Source of the DNA: Symsagittifera roscoffensis | Lineage: Eukaryota; Xenacoelomorpha; Acoela; Convolutidae | Direction of reading: 5' to 3' | Length of the DNA stretch: 60,000 nucleotides | Assembly: GCF_963678635.1 (NCBI RefSeq) | Contig: NC_087071.1 | Span: 37,534,438-37,594,437 of the forward strand | Position numbers and translations under genes: made by a program | Notes under the pieces: generated by a model | The model's database searches: none | Told to the model about the DNA's origin: nothing | Seen by the model: only the letters and a program-made list of their open reading frames with translations | In this document: in pieces, positions 1 through 10,780 of the stretch | How the letters are laid out: every line of letters begins with the position of its first letter | How positions within the stretch are numbered: the first letter of the stretch is position 1

Positions 1-739
1 CCTCGAAACTAATTCAGGGATTACTGTAAAGCAAAGAACGTAAATTGCAATAAAAGCAGTTGCTAGGGCATTTCGCTAGGTTTTGTAAGAAAAATTCAGT
101 GAATCAAGTGGACGGTACATACGAGTTTAAACGGTACGAAACAAAAGTTATTCATACATTTGAACAACAACACCAAGAAGAGTTTGGCATTTTAGTATCA
201 ACACGGTTATGGACAAGAGGGCAGAGAAAATAGGAAAACGCTTGAAATCGAAATGGGACGCAAGCGTTGGCGGATAAAACTTCAGATCGATTTTGCGAGC
301 CCGGTATCTTTCATCTCGCCCCGGTATCGTCATCTCGCAAACAAAAACCTTAAGTTAAAAATATGAGATAAATTTCATGCTTATGTATCGGTACCCGCGG
401 AGATTAGAAATATTTACTAAAATGCGACAGACGGCGTGATTAGAATAATTGGAAGAATACTTGTGGATATTGAATTGGAAGGCTGATTAACAAAAAAAGC
501 CGAGTTTTATATCACAGAGAGAGCTCTGGGCAGCGAAATTTATCGGAAGAAAATAGCAGGGTCCGTTAACGAAGTGGGAACGGACAGCACCCTGGATTCA
601 GTCGGAGAATACTCACTGGTTAAACGTAAGTATATCAAAGTTATACTGAAAGAGTTCAAAGAACTAATTGATTGAAAAAGGGGCATTGAACAATTGCGAA
701 GTTAGAAAAAATTTTCACAAGCCGTTACGTCTAGTTCAG

Positions 740-1520
740 GTTAAGGGGAAAAGAATGCCAGAACATGTAATACAAAAAATTGAAGAGCTATGAATGGGTT
801 ATGGGTTGCTTCAAGAAAGTCATATTGTAAAATTAGGTAAATGCACTGAAGACTGTTTTTCTTACCCTGGTATAAACGACAAAACGAGACCGTTTGGTCA
901 ATTTAGTTTTAATTTACATGTTGACTAATACGCAAATCTACCAAAATCGATACCAGATGCCCAACTTGAACAAACTGTTCGATAGTGTGGCCTCACCCAT
1001 TAGTGGTAATATCTCGGATATGATTTGGTTCTCAAAAATCGATTTAAAGTATGCGTAGTCACAAATGGCGCTGAGTGAGGCAACCAGTCGGCAAGGTAAT
1101 CTTCAGATAGTTGCGGGTAATAGTTCAAGGGAATGTATAGGTTCAAAACCGAATTTTACCGGATTCTACGGGTTAGGAGATATGCCTTATGAGTTTCAAA
1201 TGGTTATGTAGTCCATGGTGGGCTATTTACCGGGGGCTCGGCGGAACGTAATTGGCGGGAATTGAGGAAACTGTTGCACATAATGAACGAAAGAAACATG
1301 CAGCTGTAAAATGGAGTAATTGCAGTATTTTGAAAAAGGAGGTTGAATGGTTGGGATTTAACTATCTACTAAAGGTACAGTAACGGTGGAAAAAAAGTTG
1401 AGTCGATATTCAAAATGAAAACAAAAACAGGAAAAATTTCAGATATAAGGACATTGATTGGCTCAATGAACAAATTTGTCAAGTTTAATCAAAACTTGGC
1501 GGCTCAACGGAAACTCTCCG
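740..1520 (+). pseudogene. gypsy reverse transcriptase remnant
   Basis: Reverse transcriptase of the retroelement, the enzyme that copies the element RNA into DNA. Recognisable pieces are IEEL, then GLLQESHIVKLGKCTEDCF (about 790-860), SKIDLKYA at about 1030 (the RT motif A region, with the following YSQ replaced by a stop), TGFYGLGDMPYEFQ at about 1160-1200, VEWLGFNY at about 1350 and LIGSMNKFVKFNQNLAA at about 1450-1500. These match the conserved blocks of Ty3/gypsy RT and its connection domain. At least three in-frame stops and several frameshifts are present, so it cannot make enzyme. Confidence 0.85.
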
Positions 1521-1669
1521 CGACCTAAGGAAAAAGCACTCAAGATTTGATTGGGGAGGGAACCTTGACAAAACAATTGGAATCATGAAAAACATAGTAA
1601 AAGAGATTGTATGAATCATCATTTTGACGTACAATAAAAATTACGGGCTGAATGTGATGCCTCAAAAAA

Positions 1670-2070
1670 GGGTTAAGGGCTGCCCTAGGACAATTCCAAC
1701 CCGACGGATGGAAGCCTAATTCAGACGCCTCCCGTTTTTTGAATGAGTTGAAATGCAATTTTAATGAGCTAGAATTGTTAGCTGATGTTTGGGCAGTGAT
1801 TCACTATCAGAACTTTTATGGGGTATCATTCAAAATAACTACTGATCATAGAGCATTGTTATCTTGTTTGTCAGAGCAAAAGAATTCGAAAACAACACAA
1901 AAAAGATCACTTTGATAGTTTGACCGATTACTCCTACTTGATTATGATATCGAACATATCACGGTTAAGAACAAGGGGTTGGTCGATTACATTTCTCGCC
2001 ACCCAGTCGTGGAAGCCTCGAAAATTTCACAATTGGATAATACGTTCGTCGTTGCGCCAGTTAGTGCAGT
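1670..2070 (+). pseudogene. gypsy RNase H remnant
   Basis: RNase H of the retroelement, which removes the RNA strand during reverse transcription. One frame reads FNELELLADVWAVIHYQNF (about 1761-1817), carrying the conserved E-L-x-x-(V/I)-x-W block, then KITTDHRALLS (the DH pair belonging to the conserved active-site aspartate block). A second frame after a frameshift reads DYDIEHITVKNKGLVDYISR (about 1943-2003), equivalent to the family's closing block before ADALSR. A frameshift and a stop near 1916 separate the two pieces. Confidence 0.85.
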
Positions 2071-2589
2071 TAGTCGGTTATTTGCACCGGCATCAAATGA
2101 ATACGTTAAAAATAGTTTATCTGCAAAAGAAGTCTGAACCACAAATTCGTGATCAGAAAGATTGTGCAGCGAAGAAACTCATCGACGCGTTCAAAAATTG
2201 TCATTTGCTGAGAGTTTGTGCTAGAAATCACTACCAAACAGAATGATTGTAACAATTGCCATTTGGTTAATCCTTTGGAAATGGCCGAGAATTCAATTTA
2301 CAGTTTAGTAAATACCCGAGGTCGAACACCAGAAAAATCCCATTCAATTTTGTTCATGGAATGAATTCATCTCGACAGCCTTCGACTCTTCTCGCATAAT
2401 ACCGGCGGAATTATTTCCGTCACTTCTATTCGATTGGCCGGAGTTTTTTTTGTTCATTTCAATCTTAAATAAAGCCGATGAGATCCTAAAATTCCTTATT
2501 GATGCTTTATTAGTAAAAGATTACACGGCGATTCAGAGTCTTGGAGCCTAACTTTGCCATTACGCTTCCAAATTTTCAACTTCTAATGG

Positions 2590-3470
2590 CATCTTGTTTA
2601 TGGAAGATAAAATGTTGATTCCGCCTCAGCAACGAGCGCCTATTATGTCACGATTACACAATGGCCATGCGGTTCTGTGTAGAATGTGGGGATGTAGCTA
2701 CTTCTGCTGGCCACGCATGAATTGTCAGATCCAACTGACCGCGTCAATTTGCAAGTAGTTCGTTAAATCTGGTAAGAATTTCGGTTCGGTAAGTGCATTA
2801 ACTCCGGTAATTGCAGTAAATCCGGTAGGAACCCGGTCTGTAATACTCAGTACTAAAATTGCGAAATTAGATCTGACAGAAGAACCTAATTAAGTACAAC
2901 AAGTTGATTTCTTGGGCTCATTGACTCAGACCTAGGCTGCAAATAAATATTTACTGATAACAACAGCGGCGGCGGTAATAAAGGAATTCAAAATTTTTTT
3001 TATAAAGCTCCATGCACTACCGTGGGTGATAAGGAATGATCAATGCTCGGGATTTGTGGCTATGTCGATTAAAAATTTTCTACACAAAATAATACGCAAC
3101 TGATTTTATCGCCGAGGGTATGCATCGGACCACGGGTCTATTGGAATGTATGTTTGTATTCTTTGGGAAAGTCTTAAGGCTTACTCTTTTCAGAAACAAA
3201 AACCAAGTTTAAAATTCGCTCTAATTGAAATTCTTTGAAACATTAGAACAACATACACCACTCAATGGGATGTCCACCGTTTGAAGTGTACCTTGATCGT
3301 ACGCCAAACATAACTTGGCACTCGATCACACGTACTGCACTGGTTTACAAATTGACTTGGAAAAAAAAGTTGTTTTCCCTAGATCGCAAGAAGAAGATGT
3401 TCCGCGCGAAAGTAATGAAAGAAAACGGGATACCAGACAATGAATCGAGAATGGGGAAAAATTGCTAAAA
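2590..3470 (+). pseudogene. gypsy integrase remnant
   Basis: Integrase inserts the element cDNA into the host genome. The N-terminal zinc-binding H2C2 module is visible at about 2650-2750 (RLHNGHAVLCRMW, then a WPRM block and a Cys; the second Cys region is altered). The catalytic core shows VDFLGSLTQT followed by a stop and then NKYLLITTAAA at about 2905-2970, matching the first-aspartate block. The C-terminal part at 3265-3470 reads MGCPPFEVYLDRTPN, the family's GMSPFELLYGRKPN-like block. Multiple stops make it inactive. Confidence 0.8.
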
Positions 3471-3479
3471 TCTAATCTC

Positions 3480-4720
3480 TCGATATGTTTAAGTACTCAG
3501 TCAGATGGAAAGCGAATACTGGAGTCGGAGCTCTTAAAAAACCCAATAGCTAAGAATGGTGGCAAACAGGACTGGGATGCTCGAAGAACTGCAGCACTTG
3601 TCTAATCAGAGGAGTCAACTGGGGAGTCGCTCGAGAAGTAGTTCCAACTGAGAACCCGATAATTTTTGATAGCTCATTGGAGGGACTTATGTCTACCGAG
3701 AGCCCGGTAGCAAATCACCCAATTCCATTAGTGACAACAATGAGTCGTCCGAAGGATCAACCTTTGGCATCAGAGAGTCTAGCCGACGAGGTTAAACCAG
3801 ATGTGATGACAAACGGGCTACAAGTGATTCCGTCGCACCCCGACTAATGGCACAAATGTACTATACTCCAGCTCAGAGGATAGCAGCGCGATACAGATGG
3901 AGACAACTGTGCTTCCAAATAACCCTGTGGTGGTGTCAGTAGCGGAGGAAGGTGGTGGAGATAAGGAAGATACTAAATAGCCCGAGTCACAGGAGATTGA
4001 TACGCAGGAATCCCAATCCACAAGGCGTGAAATGTCGTCACCAAGGTCTATGCCGATGGAAGTCAAGGTGGAGGGAGTGAGTACAACTTCGCTGAAAACT
4101 TTTATAGGCTGAAAAAGAAACCGGAATGTGACAACTGAAAGCAGTCACTCGCCATAAAACACGGCCTTCACGAGGGAGGAAACTGCCAAGTTTTTTGGGT
4201 GAAAGGCTGTTCAAAAGTTTAATTGCCACCGGTGCAGGCCAGGTGAACGTTGTTGGCGCTGCTCGGAATACCTCTGACAAAGAGCCCGGTGAGCCGTTAA
4301 AATCTACATCGATCGTGAGACCTATGACACTAGAAGAACGCATGGATTCTGCTCAACTAGGAACGCCTGTGGTTATACGAGACCTCGATATTAACTGACT
4401 CGTGGAATAAGCCTTTCAGCAAAAAGAGCATACGCTGTGTCTGTCAGCGGCAGATGAAAAATTTGCTAAAAAGGGAATTATGCCAAAGGCAATGATGCAG
4501 GGAACGGCGGACGTTGTCAACGTTAGCGGCGACTCGAGTGGCCCTTTTGCAACGGATGACTTGGGCTTTGCCGACCAATTGTCAGCCAGAAGCATGACGG
4601 AAGACGACCACCGTGAAATTTTAGAGGAACTCGATAATTTTTGAACCTATCCAAGAACGGGAAGAAAAGGGGCATATGTGTCCGGTAGTTATGAAACAGA
4701 ACTGACAAATTTCATAGTTT
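3480..4720 (+). other. degenerate 3' coding tail of the gypsy element
   Basis: Downstream of the integrase, short open stretches continue in changing frames, for example MSRPKDQPLASESLADEV near 3740-3790, NFAENFYRLKKKPEC near 4085-4130 (similar in style to the basic RYSLRKRP tail of integrases) and TSDKEPGEPLKSTSIVRPM near 4270-4325. The composition is richer in GC than the flanking non-repeat DNA. I recognise no envelope or other named domain. Confidence 0.45.
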
Positions 4721-4781
4721 AGATTGACTAAGGTCAATTAGATATATTATTTTTTACTAGGTATTGTTTTTACAGGGGGAA

Positions 4782-5002
4782 TGTAGTGTAGAGGTCATGT
4801 CGTGATCCAATAACACATCTATATTATTATTTTAGGGTATCACGTAACGTCTTATGGCTATCAAAGTCAACGTAATAAATATAGTGAAATGTACGTACAG
4901 CCAGTGGCTGTGTGTACCGCATTGAAATAAAAGTGTTTCTTGTACTTTTAAAAAAATTTTTATCTTAAACTTGAGTTATGAAGTAGTGCTCTTGCATACT
5001 TC
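4782..5002 (+). repeat. probable 3' LTR of the gypsy element
   Basis: A purine run (AGGGGGAA, ending at 4781) is immediately followed by TGTAGTGTAGAGG. This is the arrangement of a polypurine tract next to an LTR beginning with TG. An AATAAA polyadenylation signal lies inside at about 4925, after TGAAATGTACGTACAGCC-like sequence. The 3' end at the CA of TTGCATACTTCA is a guess, because the matching 5' LTR is outside the window. Confidence 0.55.
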
Positions 5003-5300
5003 AGCAGGGGGTTGGAAAAGAGCCGTAGAGTCGAACAAAATCGTGAGCCTCAAACCATTTTTTTGATAATTAATGAAGCAATTACTTGTCGATTGTGTAT
5101 AATTACACTTATTGTAATCCTGCTCCTAACTTTTTTTAGATACCTGTGTTATCAACTTTAATACTACAAAAATATATAAAATTGCGGAAATGATTCATTC
5201 GTTATCCAAATTTCACGGTTTCGGAATCATTTTTCCAAATTGTTCTTAAGTGATTATTTCATAAAAAAGTTTAAGTTATTAAATTTTGTTCTCATTTAAG

Positions 5301-5379
5301 AAATTCGGGCAAAAGGTCATCTCTACCCTCAAATCAGCTGTCCACTCTCTCATTTCCTATCACGGAAGATATACCGGAG
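5301..5379 (+). CDS. internal exon of an unrecognised gene
   Basis: The exon is bounded by a pyrimidine-rich acceptor (TTTTGTTCTCATTTAAG) and a strong donor (GAG|GTAAGC). When the preceding exon contributes two bases, the frame is open and reads NSGKRSSLPSNQLSTL, then SFPITEDIPE, which joins in phase 0 to WYDLMDLPSI in the next exon. The other frame also lacks stops (KFGQKVISTLKS) but would give a stop 10 codons into the next exon. I do not recognise the protein. Upstream exons must lie left of the retrotransposon, so the element probably sits in an intron of this gene. Confidence 0.6.
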
Positions 5380-5600
5380 GTAAGCATAAATACTATACCA
5401 GCAAGTAGAAAACAGTTGAGTTATCGCCACATATGCACTTAGGTGAAGCCTAAAATACTTGTTTGAATTTAAACCCGCTGCCTAGTTCTCAAAGTTATCA
5501 GAAACATATTTACTTCCTTCTCAAAGTTCATTAGGGTTGTCTTTTTAATGTTAACAGTTTAAACTTTCAAACTAAACTATCCCCACTCAAATTTTTTCAG

Positions 5601-5816
5601 TGGTACGATTTGATGGATCTTCCCTCCATATCTGATGGGGAGTTTGAGAACACACATCTCTTCGAATCATCGCAGCCACAACAGTCTTCTAACTCAGGAC
5701 TGGTTTACTTTCCTCCAACACTTCTGGAAAACAACAAAAGAGAACGACTTCAAGGGTTGAGCAAAATTTTGGAGTCATTTGAACATCAAATGACTCGTAG
5801 CTCATCGAGTGAGTGA
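5601..5816 (+). CDS. last or next exon of the unrecognised gene
   Basis: The acceptor is ATTTTTTCAG at 5591-5600. The frame continuing from the previous exon is open for 71 codons, beginning WYDLMDLPSISDGEFENTH; later blocks are LVYFPPTLLENNKRERLQ and LSKILESFEHQMTRSSSS. The composition is acidic, then Ser/Gln-rich, then a short amphipathic stretch. Two endings are possible. A perfect donor (A|GTGAGT) at 5809 would make it an internal exon ending at 5808. Alternatively reading continues SSSSE to a TGA at 5814-5816 followed directly by AATAAA at 5818-5823, making it the terminal exon. No plausible further exon was found to the right, which slightly favours the terminal reading. The function is unknown. 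Confidence 0.6.
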   Translation, partial: WYDLMDLPSISDGEFENTHLFESSQPQQSSNSGLVYFPPTLLENNKRERLQGLSKILESFEHQMTRSSSSE

Positions 5817-6016
5817 AATAAAAAATCACGTTTAAAACCATCCAAAATGGTTCACATTGATAAATTATGCAAACAATAGGACAACATTTAGTGAATTCAG
5901 AGTGCTATCTGTTCGTTCTCGTTTTGGATTTTTGATTTTTTTTTGAGAAAGAATCTGTAATGTAGTGCAAAAAACTCGCAACACATTCATTCTACACGAA
6001 AACTGGTTTGAACTAT

Positions 6017-6300
6017 TTCCCCCCTTCGAACTATTTTCAGATATCCAATTTTGGCTGACGGACCCTAAAATTTTTCGGCGCCAATATATACTATTTTTAA
6101 GGGGGGAGCGCGCGCCGAAAAAACGCGACTTTTTGGTAAAACTTTCTCAAAAAGTGCCTAAAATCGCCTTTTGGGCATGTTTTTTTAAGTTCTGCCTGCG
6201 GCGCAGAAATTTTGGCCACAATAGGGAAAATTTAGTGCTTTGGGAGAGGTCTGAAACCGATTTGGTCCACCTAAAAAAAGGTCGACAAAAATTCGAATTC
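6017..6300 (-). mobile_element. hAT-like non-autonomous element, internal fragment (copy A)
   Basis: In reverse orientation it carries the family's internal landmarks: GGTCGAC next to a T/A run, the CTGCGGCGCAG-type hairpin, a GGCGCGCGC block next to a poly-G/C tract, and GGCGCC followed by the TATATA stretch. It is aligned by eye with the complete copies at 33732 and 38566. Both terminal repeats are missing or decayed. Confidence 0.7.
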
Positions 6301-7690
6301 TTTTCGGATTCTATTCTATTTCGCATTATATAAGAAATAACGATATCGCACCTAAAGACGATAGTAACGGGCTGTGCCTAGAAATTTCAAAATGTATTTT
6401 ACAAAAGCATATTTTTTCCCCGGTTGTATTGATTTAAGGTGTCAGTTTTAACCAGTTCCTGTATAATCATACATAGGAACCTTGGAACTTAAAAATTAAA
6501 AAAAAAACGAAATTTATGAAAATAAAAAGGTTGACAAACCTAAGAAAAAAAAATATAATTTTAACAGTTATGATTCATAGAATCCAGTGGGCCGTCCAAC
6601 AAGAGAAGTGGCGTCAGCTGCATGTGGAAATCCTCGTGCAGTAATTTCGACACACCCTTGGGACCTCTGAACCAATAAGAGAATTGCGGAGAGAAATAAA
6701 GCCAGTTCAGTCGCAATAAAAAACGAAAACTACCAAAAAGACCAACAAGAGGACAAATTATCAAAACATATTTCTTAAAGATGGTAAAAAGATACGAAAA
6801 TCAGACAAACGCAAAATTGTCGACAATGCGAAAGAAACCCTTTGTTTGATTAACGTTGCCAAGCTTGATTATTTTCTTCGAGAGAAGGCTTAAAAAGTGT
6901 CAGACAAATGTAACTCTGATTTGATGCTGCATTTGAAAAATAATTTTTAATCTATGTTTTTTTTTATAAAACCTAAAAGTGGCCGAAGAATCGTTCATTT
7001 CAACTGAAAAAAAAAAGAAATTTTAAATTTTAATTTTAGTTCCACTGGCAATTTTTTGATTTTTTTTGGAATTGACTTCTAAGTTGCTTGAAAAAACTTT
7101 TTGTTCAAAATCGGATTTTTTAGGGCTTTATCCGCATCCAAGTTTGACCATAAGTGAACGAGTATATCTTATTTCTATAAAAGTTTTGTGACAAATGCAG
7201 TTGAATATGTAGGTCAATTTTAGTTTTTTTAGAAAGATTTACAATGGATTGTAATCGTGACATTTTCCAGGAGATTGCTGATTTGACTTTTAAAATAGAT
7301 CATTTTTGAAACTTTTACAGTTTGATTTTTATGTATAGTTGCTTCAAAAGTTTCTTAAAATCAGTTGTAACAAAAATAATCTCTTATTTTGCTAAAGTTC
7401 TGGCGCACCCAAACTTTAATTTATTATGGCTAAAATTATCAATGGCAAGAAAAAGTGTTGTCATTTTTTGGATTCAATTGAACAAAAAAAAGTACCAGAA
7501 AACAAAAGTTTCCTTGAGATATCTTCAAAATAAGTGAAATTATCACGCGATAGCTGAAAAATGACTCAGCCGAATTATTCATCAATTTTTACTAATCGAA
7601 CGATTCATCAAGAGTTTTTCTTTTACTTTAGAGGATAAGACACACAAGAATATGAATCAAGAACAAATTTTATTTGTGATAAATTAAGAA
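6301..7690. other. AT-rich intergenic DNA, nothing recognised
   Basis: Long A and T homopolymer runs and short ORFs only. I find no splice-flanked open frame, protein motif or clear repeat in this interval. Confidence 0.6.
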
Positions 7691-7693
7691 AAA

Positions 7694-8638
7694 CATTTGA
7701 ACTGACTCCAAAATTGCGAGAATTTTATCTCAATCAATCTCATTAGCGAAAAGCAATAGCCAATTCCCATTACGAGGCCGAACTCTGCCTTGGATAGGCG
7801 CACAACTTTGCGCCTGTATGTTCCTGGATTCCAGAGACAAGTCTTAAAGCATGTTAAAATTTTGTCAGTACGGTCAAAGTAAAGTAAAGAACAAAAAAAC
7901 AAAGGGAGCGTCCTTGTTGCAGAATCCGCTAGCAATTCACAAAATGCACAGTTTGGTCTCGTTTGCGCCAACTTCACTTAACTGCCATTTATCGATTGTA
8001 GTGATATTTGGCATATTTTCTGTTTGAAAACCAAAAGTTAAAAAATTTGGATTTCTGGTTTTCAATAACAGGAACCAGAGGACCTGTCAACAAGAAATTG
8101 GGCCCCTGTAGATGGAAGTCCTGTATGTGGAATAATATTGCAGTAATATTGACTCACTCTCACCGAAACGGAACCACAAAGAGAAATATCGTCACGTCAA
8201 TCGCAACTAAAGCAAAAACAACAGAAAAATCAGAGGAAACCAGCAAAGCTTATTTCTAAAATTCAAAAAAGACAAAAAGAACAGTTACTAGAAAAGAAGA
8301 AAAAAAATCAAAGAGCTTTTTTGTTTAATTTAAACGCTCTTAAGCGTGATGCTTTATTTTGAGAGCATACAATTGTTTCGAGATCATTTTGGTTTATCTC
8401 CCAAGCTAAATCTGTTTTGTTGTTGCAATTGAAGATTTTTTTAAACTGAGGACAAGTAACGGGTGAAAAAATTGTTCCTTTAAATCAAAAAATGAAAAAA
8501 AAAATTAAGAAAACACTTGATTTCGATAGTTTTGCTTTTCAGGCGATTTTTTGAAATATAATTTCGTAGTAAGAAACGGAACTGGAAAATTCTTGTTCTC
8601 ATGTGGGATTACTATGCATTATACTAAATGCGCTATCA
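7694..8638. repeat. duplicated block, copy 1 (with MITE inside)
   Basis: This block is repeated in direct orientation at 8803-9584 with moderate divergence. Landmarks shared in order are CATTTGAA(C/T)TGACTCCAAAA, TTTCTGTTTGAAAACCAA, GAAATTGGGCCC against GATAATTGGCCC, ACCACAAAGAGAAA and ACTATGCATTATAC. Copy 1 carries an extra inverted-repeat element (7768-7965) that is absent from copy 2. No coding potential is evident. The open stretch at 8008-8259 is not conserved as an open frame in copy 2. Confidence 0.7.
7768..7965. mobile_element. MITE with CATTACGAGGCC-type termini
   Basis: The left end is CATTACGAGGCCGAACTCTG. The right end is TGCACAGTTTGGTCTCGTTTG, whose complement is CAAACGAGACCAAACTGTGC, giving imperfect terminal inverted repeats of about 20 bp. 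The same ends bound elements at 34597-35767 and 57529-57627, and one end is seen at 39415. The parallel repeat at 8803-9584 lacks this insert, which supports it as an insertion. No clear target duplication could be fixed. Confidence 0.7.
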
Positions 8639-8802
8639 ACGTAGTTAACTGATCACTTAGTATTTTGAATGTTTTAACCATGCTGATGAAAACGTAAAAT
8701 GAATTACTATCCTGCACACAAAATTTTTTCAAGTTGAAATCAGGTGAGCATTATGGTCCATATCATTTCCTTGCACGATCCAAATTGTCATTTGAATTGA
8801 CA

Positions 8803-9584
8803 TTTGAATTGACTCCAAAACTGGGAGAGTCTACTTTCAATCATTCCTAATAGATAACATTAATAGCCAGTTTCTCAATTTTAATTAACTGTCATCTATC
8901 TATTAAATTGAACTTCAGCATCTTTTCTGTTTGAAAACCAATAGTTAAAAATATGGAATTTTGGAGTTTCAATCACAGAGACCAGAGGGCTTTTCAACAA
9001 GATAATTGGCCCTTGTATATGGAAATCTTGTAAATGCAAACGTGCTGTAGTGATGTTGACCAACGAAACCACAAAGAGAAAAATGGTCAGGTCAATTCCA
9101 AACTAAAAGCAAAACAACAGAAAGTTAACAGGAAACCAGCAATGTTTTTTATTCCAAAATTTAGAAAAGACAAAAAAACAGTTGTTAGAAAAGAGGAAGA
9201 AAATTGATCGAAAAAGCTTTTTGTTGAATTTAAACACTTGTAAGCTTGAATTTTTATTTGGAAAGCATAAAATTGCATCGAAAACATAAAATTTTATCTC
9301 TTAAGCTGAAATTAATTCCATTTTGATGCTGCAATTGAGGGTTTTTCTTAAATTTTAGGACAACTAATGGGTCAAAAACCTAATCTTTAAGTCCAATGTT
9401 GAAAAAAAATTTTAGTTTGTTTGAATCACTGGTAATTTAATTTTCCGATGTTACAAAAAAACTCGACTTGGATAGATTTTTTTCCTTGACCAGTTTCTGA
9501 AAAATAGTTTTACAGTCAGAATTGAATCTGGGACATTCCTGTTCTCATACAGGAGTACTATGCATTGTACTTAAAGCGCTATCA
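8803..9584. repeat. duplicated block, copy 2
   Basis: Direct repeat of 7694-8638 without the MITE. Similarity stops abruptly after GCGCTATCA at 9584 (matching 8638 in copy 1), where the foldback element starting CCCGGTTGGCC begins. Confidence 0.7.
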
Positions 9585-10560
9585 CCCGGTTGGCCTCCAT
9601 ACTAAAAAATGCTTATCATACATTTCCATACAAAAAAATTTTGAATGGTTTCTATGGAAAAAATAGCTTATCAGATGATTTCAATTTTTTAAAATTGTAT
9701 AATAAACATTTTTTTCATTGAATTTTTTATTCAGGAAAATCTTTTCAAAAAGTTGTCTGGCAAGTTTAAATGAGTTTATTTCGCTTTCTGATTAATTTAG
9801 ATCAAATTGGCCCCCATTTTTCTTCTTTTTTTGATGTTTATCATAAGATTTCAATTCTATGAAAATGGTATGGTAATCATTTTTTCGAAAAACAAATTTT
9901 TTGTTCAAAAAATTTTCAAAAAAATATTTAGGAAGCTCAAATGGGCACGTTGGGCTGGGCAAAGGTTTAGTTTTTGCCTCATTTCATTTTTTTGTTTTGC
10001 TCATTCAGAAACTGAGTTTTATGCAGAATTTGTCCGTTAAAAAGTTTTTTTTTCATACCATTCCATTGAACGGAAAAAATCATTATCATACAATTCCATT
10101 GAATGGTAAGAATGCCTATCATACGATTTCATTGTGTGAAAAAAATACTTATCATGGGATTTTCATACGATTTTTTGATTCAAACCAAAAATTATCTAGC
10201 CGTATTCAAAAAGTTACATTTTTGTTATATGTTTCCACATAAAAATGTTCTTACCTTAGGTGGCAAATATCATAAAATGCGGTTTATCTGCGTGGTAACT
10301 GCCAGTTACACTCTGGGTTTTCTTATGACAAAAAGTCCAGGGTTAGTATTTCGCATGAAACACAAAATTTCAAAACAAACAAAACTGTTTTTTGGTATTT
10401 TCATTGTATGGAAAAGACGCCTATTGAAATATTTCATAGTGTGGAAAAATGCTTATCAAGCTTTCTTTAAGTATGTTTTTTTTGGTCCATGAAATAGTAC
10501 GATCAGCATTTTTTTCATAATATGAAACGGTACGATAAGCACTTATTGTCAATCCGGTTA
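9585..10560. mobile_element. foldback-type element with subterminal repeats
   Basis: The left end reads CCCGGTTGGCCTCCATAC followed by AATGCTTATCATACA. The right end, complemented, reads AACCGGATTGACA followed by GTGCTTATCGTAC. Inside the left part is a run of short degenerate direct repeats of about 31 bp built on (T/C)ATCATAC(A/G)ATTCCATTGAA (10058-10175). The same motif (ATGATAAGCATTTT...GTATGGAGG) recurs inverted at 35560-35630. Several overlapping ORFs run through it, but they follow the repeat and look meaningless. Confidence 0.55.
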
Positions 10561-10770
10561 GCGACAGAGTTTTTTTATACAAGGAAACTGTCTGAAATAG
10601 TTTTTTTTTTCATACATTTTTGGCAGTGAAAAACACAAAAAAAAATGTTTGTTCCAAAAATTTTGTTCCATCCGAAACAAACTAATCAAGAGCTTTTTGT
10701 CACAAAAAACACCGAGTGTAGCTAGCAGCTGGTATGCAGATAAACTACATATTATGCTATTAGCCTAAGT
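10251..10770. repeat. inverted repeat overlapping the foldback element
   Basis: The arms 10251-10390 and 10635-10770 are diverged reverse complements. Matching blocks include GGTTTATCTGCGTGGTAACTG against the complement of GGTATGCAGATAAACTACAT, and TACACTCTGGGTTTTC against the complement of AACACCGAGTGTAGC. The arms enclose the right end of the 9585-10560 element, so the two structures overlap and the true element limits are not settled. Confidence 0.55.
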
Positions 10771-10780
10771 TAATATTAAT

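Larger units (their letters stand above)
1..5002 (+). mobile_element. Ty3/gypsy LTR retrotransposon, decayed, 5'-truncated by the window edge
   Basis: Fragments of a gypsy-type polyprotein appear in the usual order along the + strand: the end of the protease-to-RT linker (about 460-600), reverse transcriptase, RNase H, integrase zinc finger, integrase core and integrase C-terminal tail, followed by a polypurine tract and an LTR-like sequence. All are broken by stops and frameshifts, so the copy is dead. The protease-RT linker is visible as a stretch reading AEFYITERALGSEIY near 510-550. The domain order RT, RNase H, integrase (not integrase first) separates it from Ty1/copia. The piece from 3480 to 4720 downstream of the integrase encodes a further degenerate tail of unknown role. 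The right boundary is uncertain. Confidence 0.85.

Noticed and set aside
5965-6333. 122-codon ORF
   Set aside because: It runs through a hAT-like repeat copy and is not conserved as a frame in other copies.
9807-10492. Three overlapping + strand ORFs
   Set aside because: They lie inside the foldback element and track its short direct repeats. No domain recognised.
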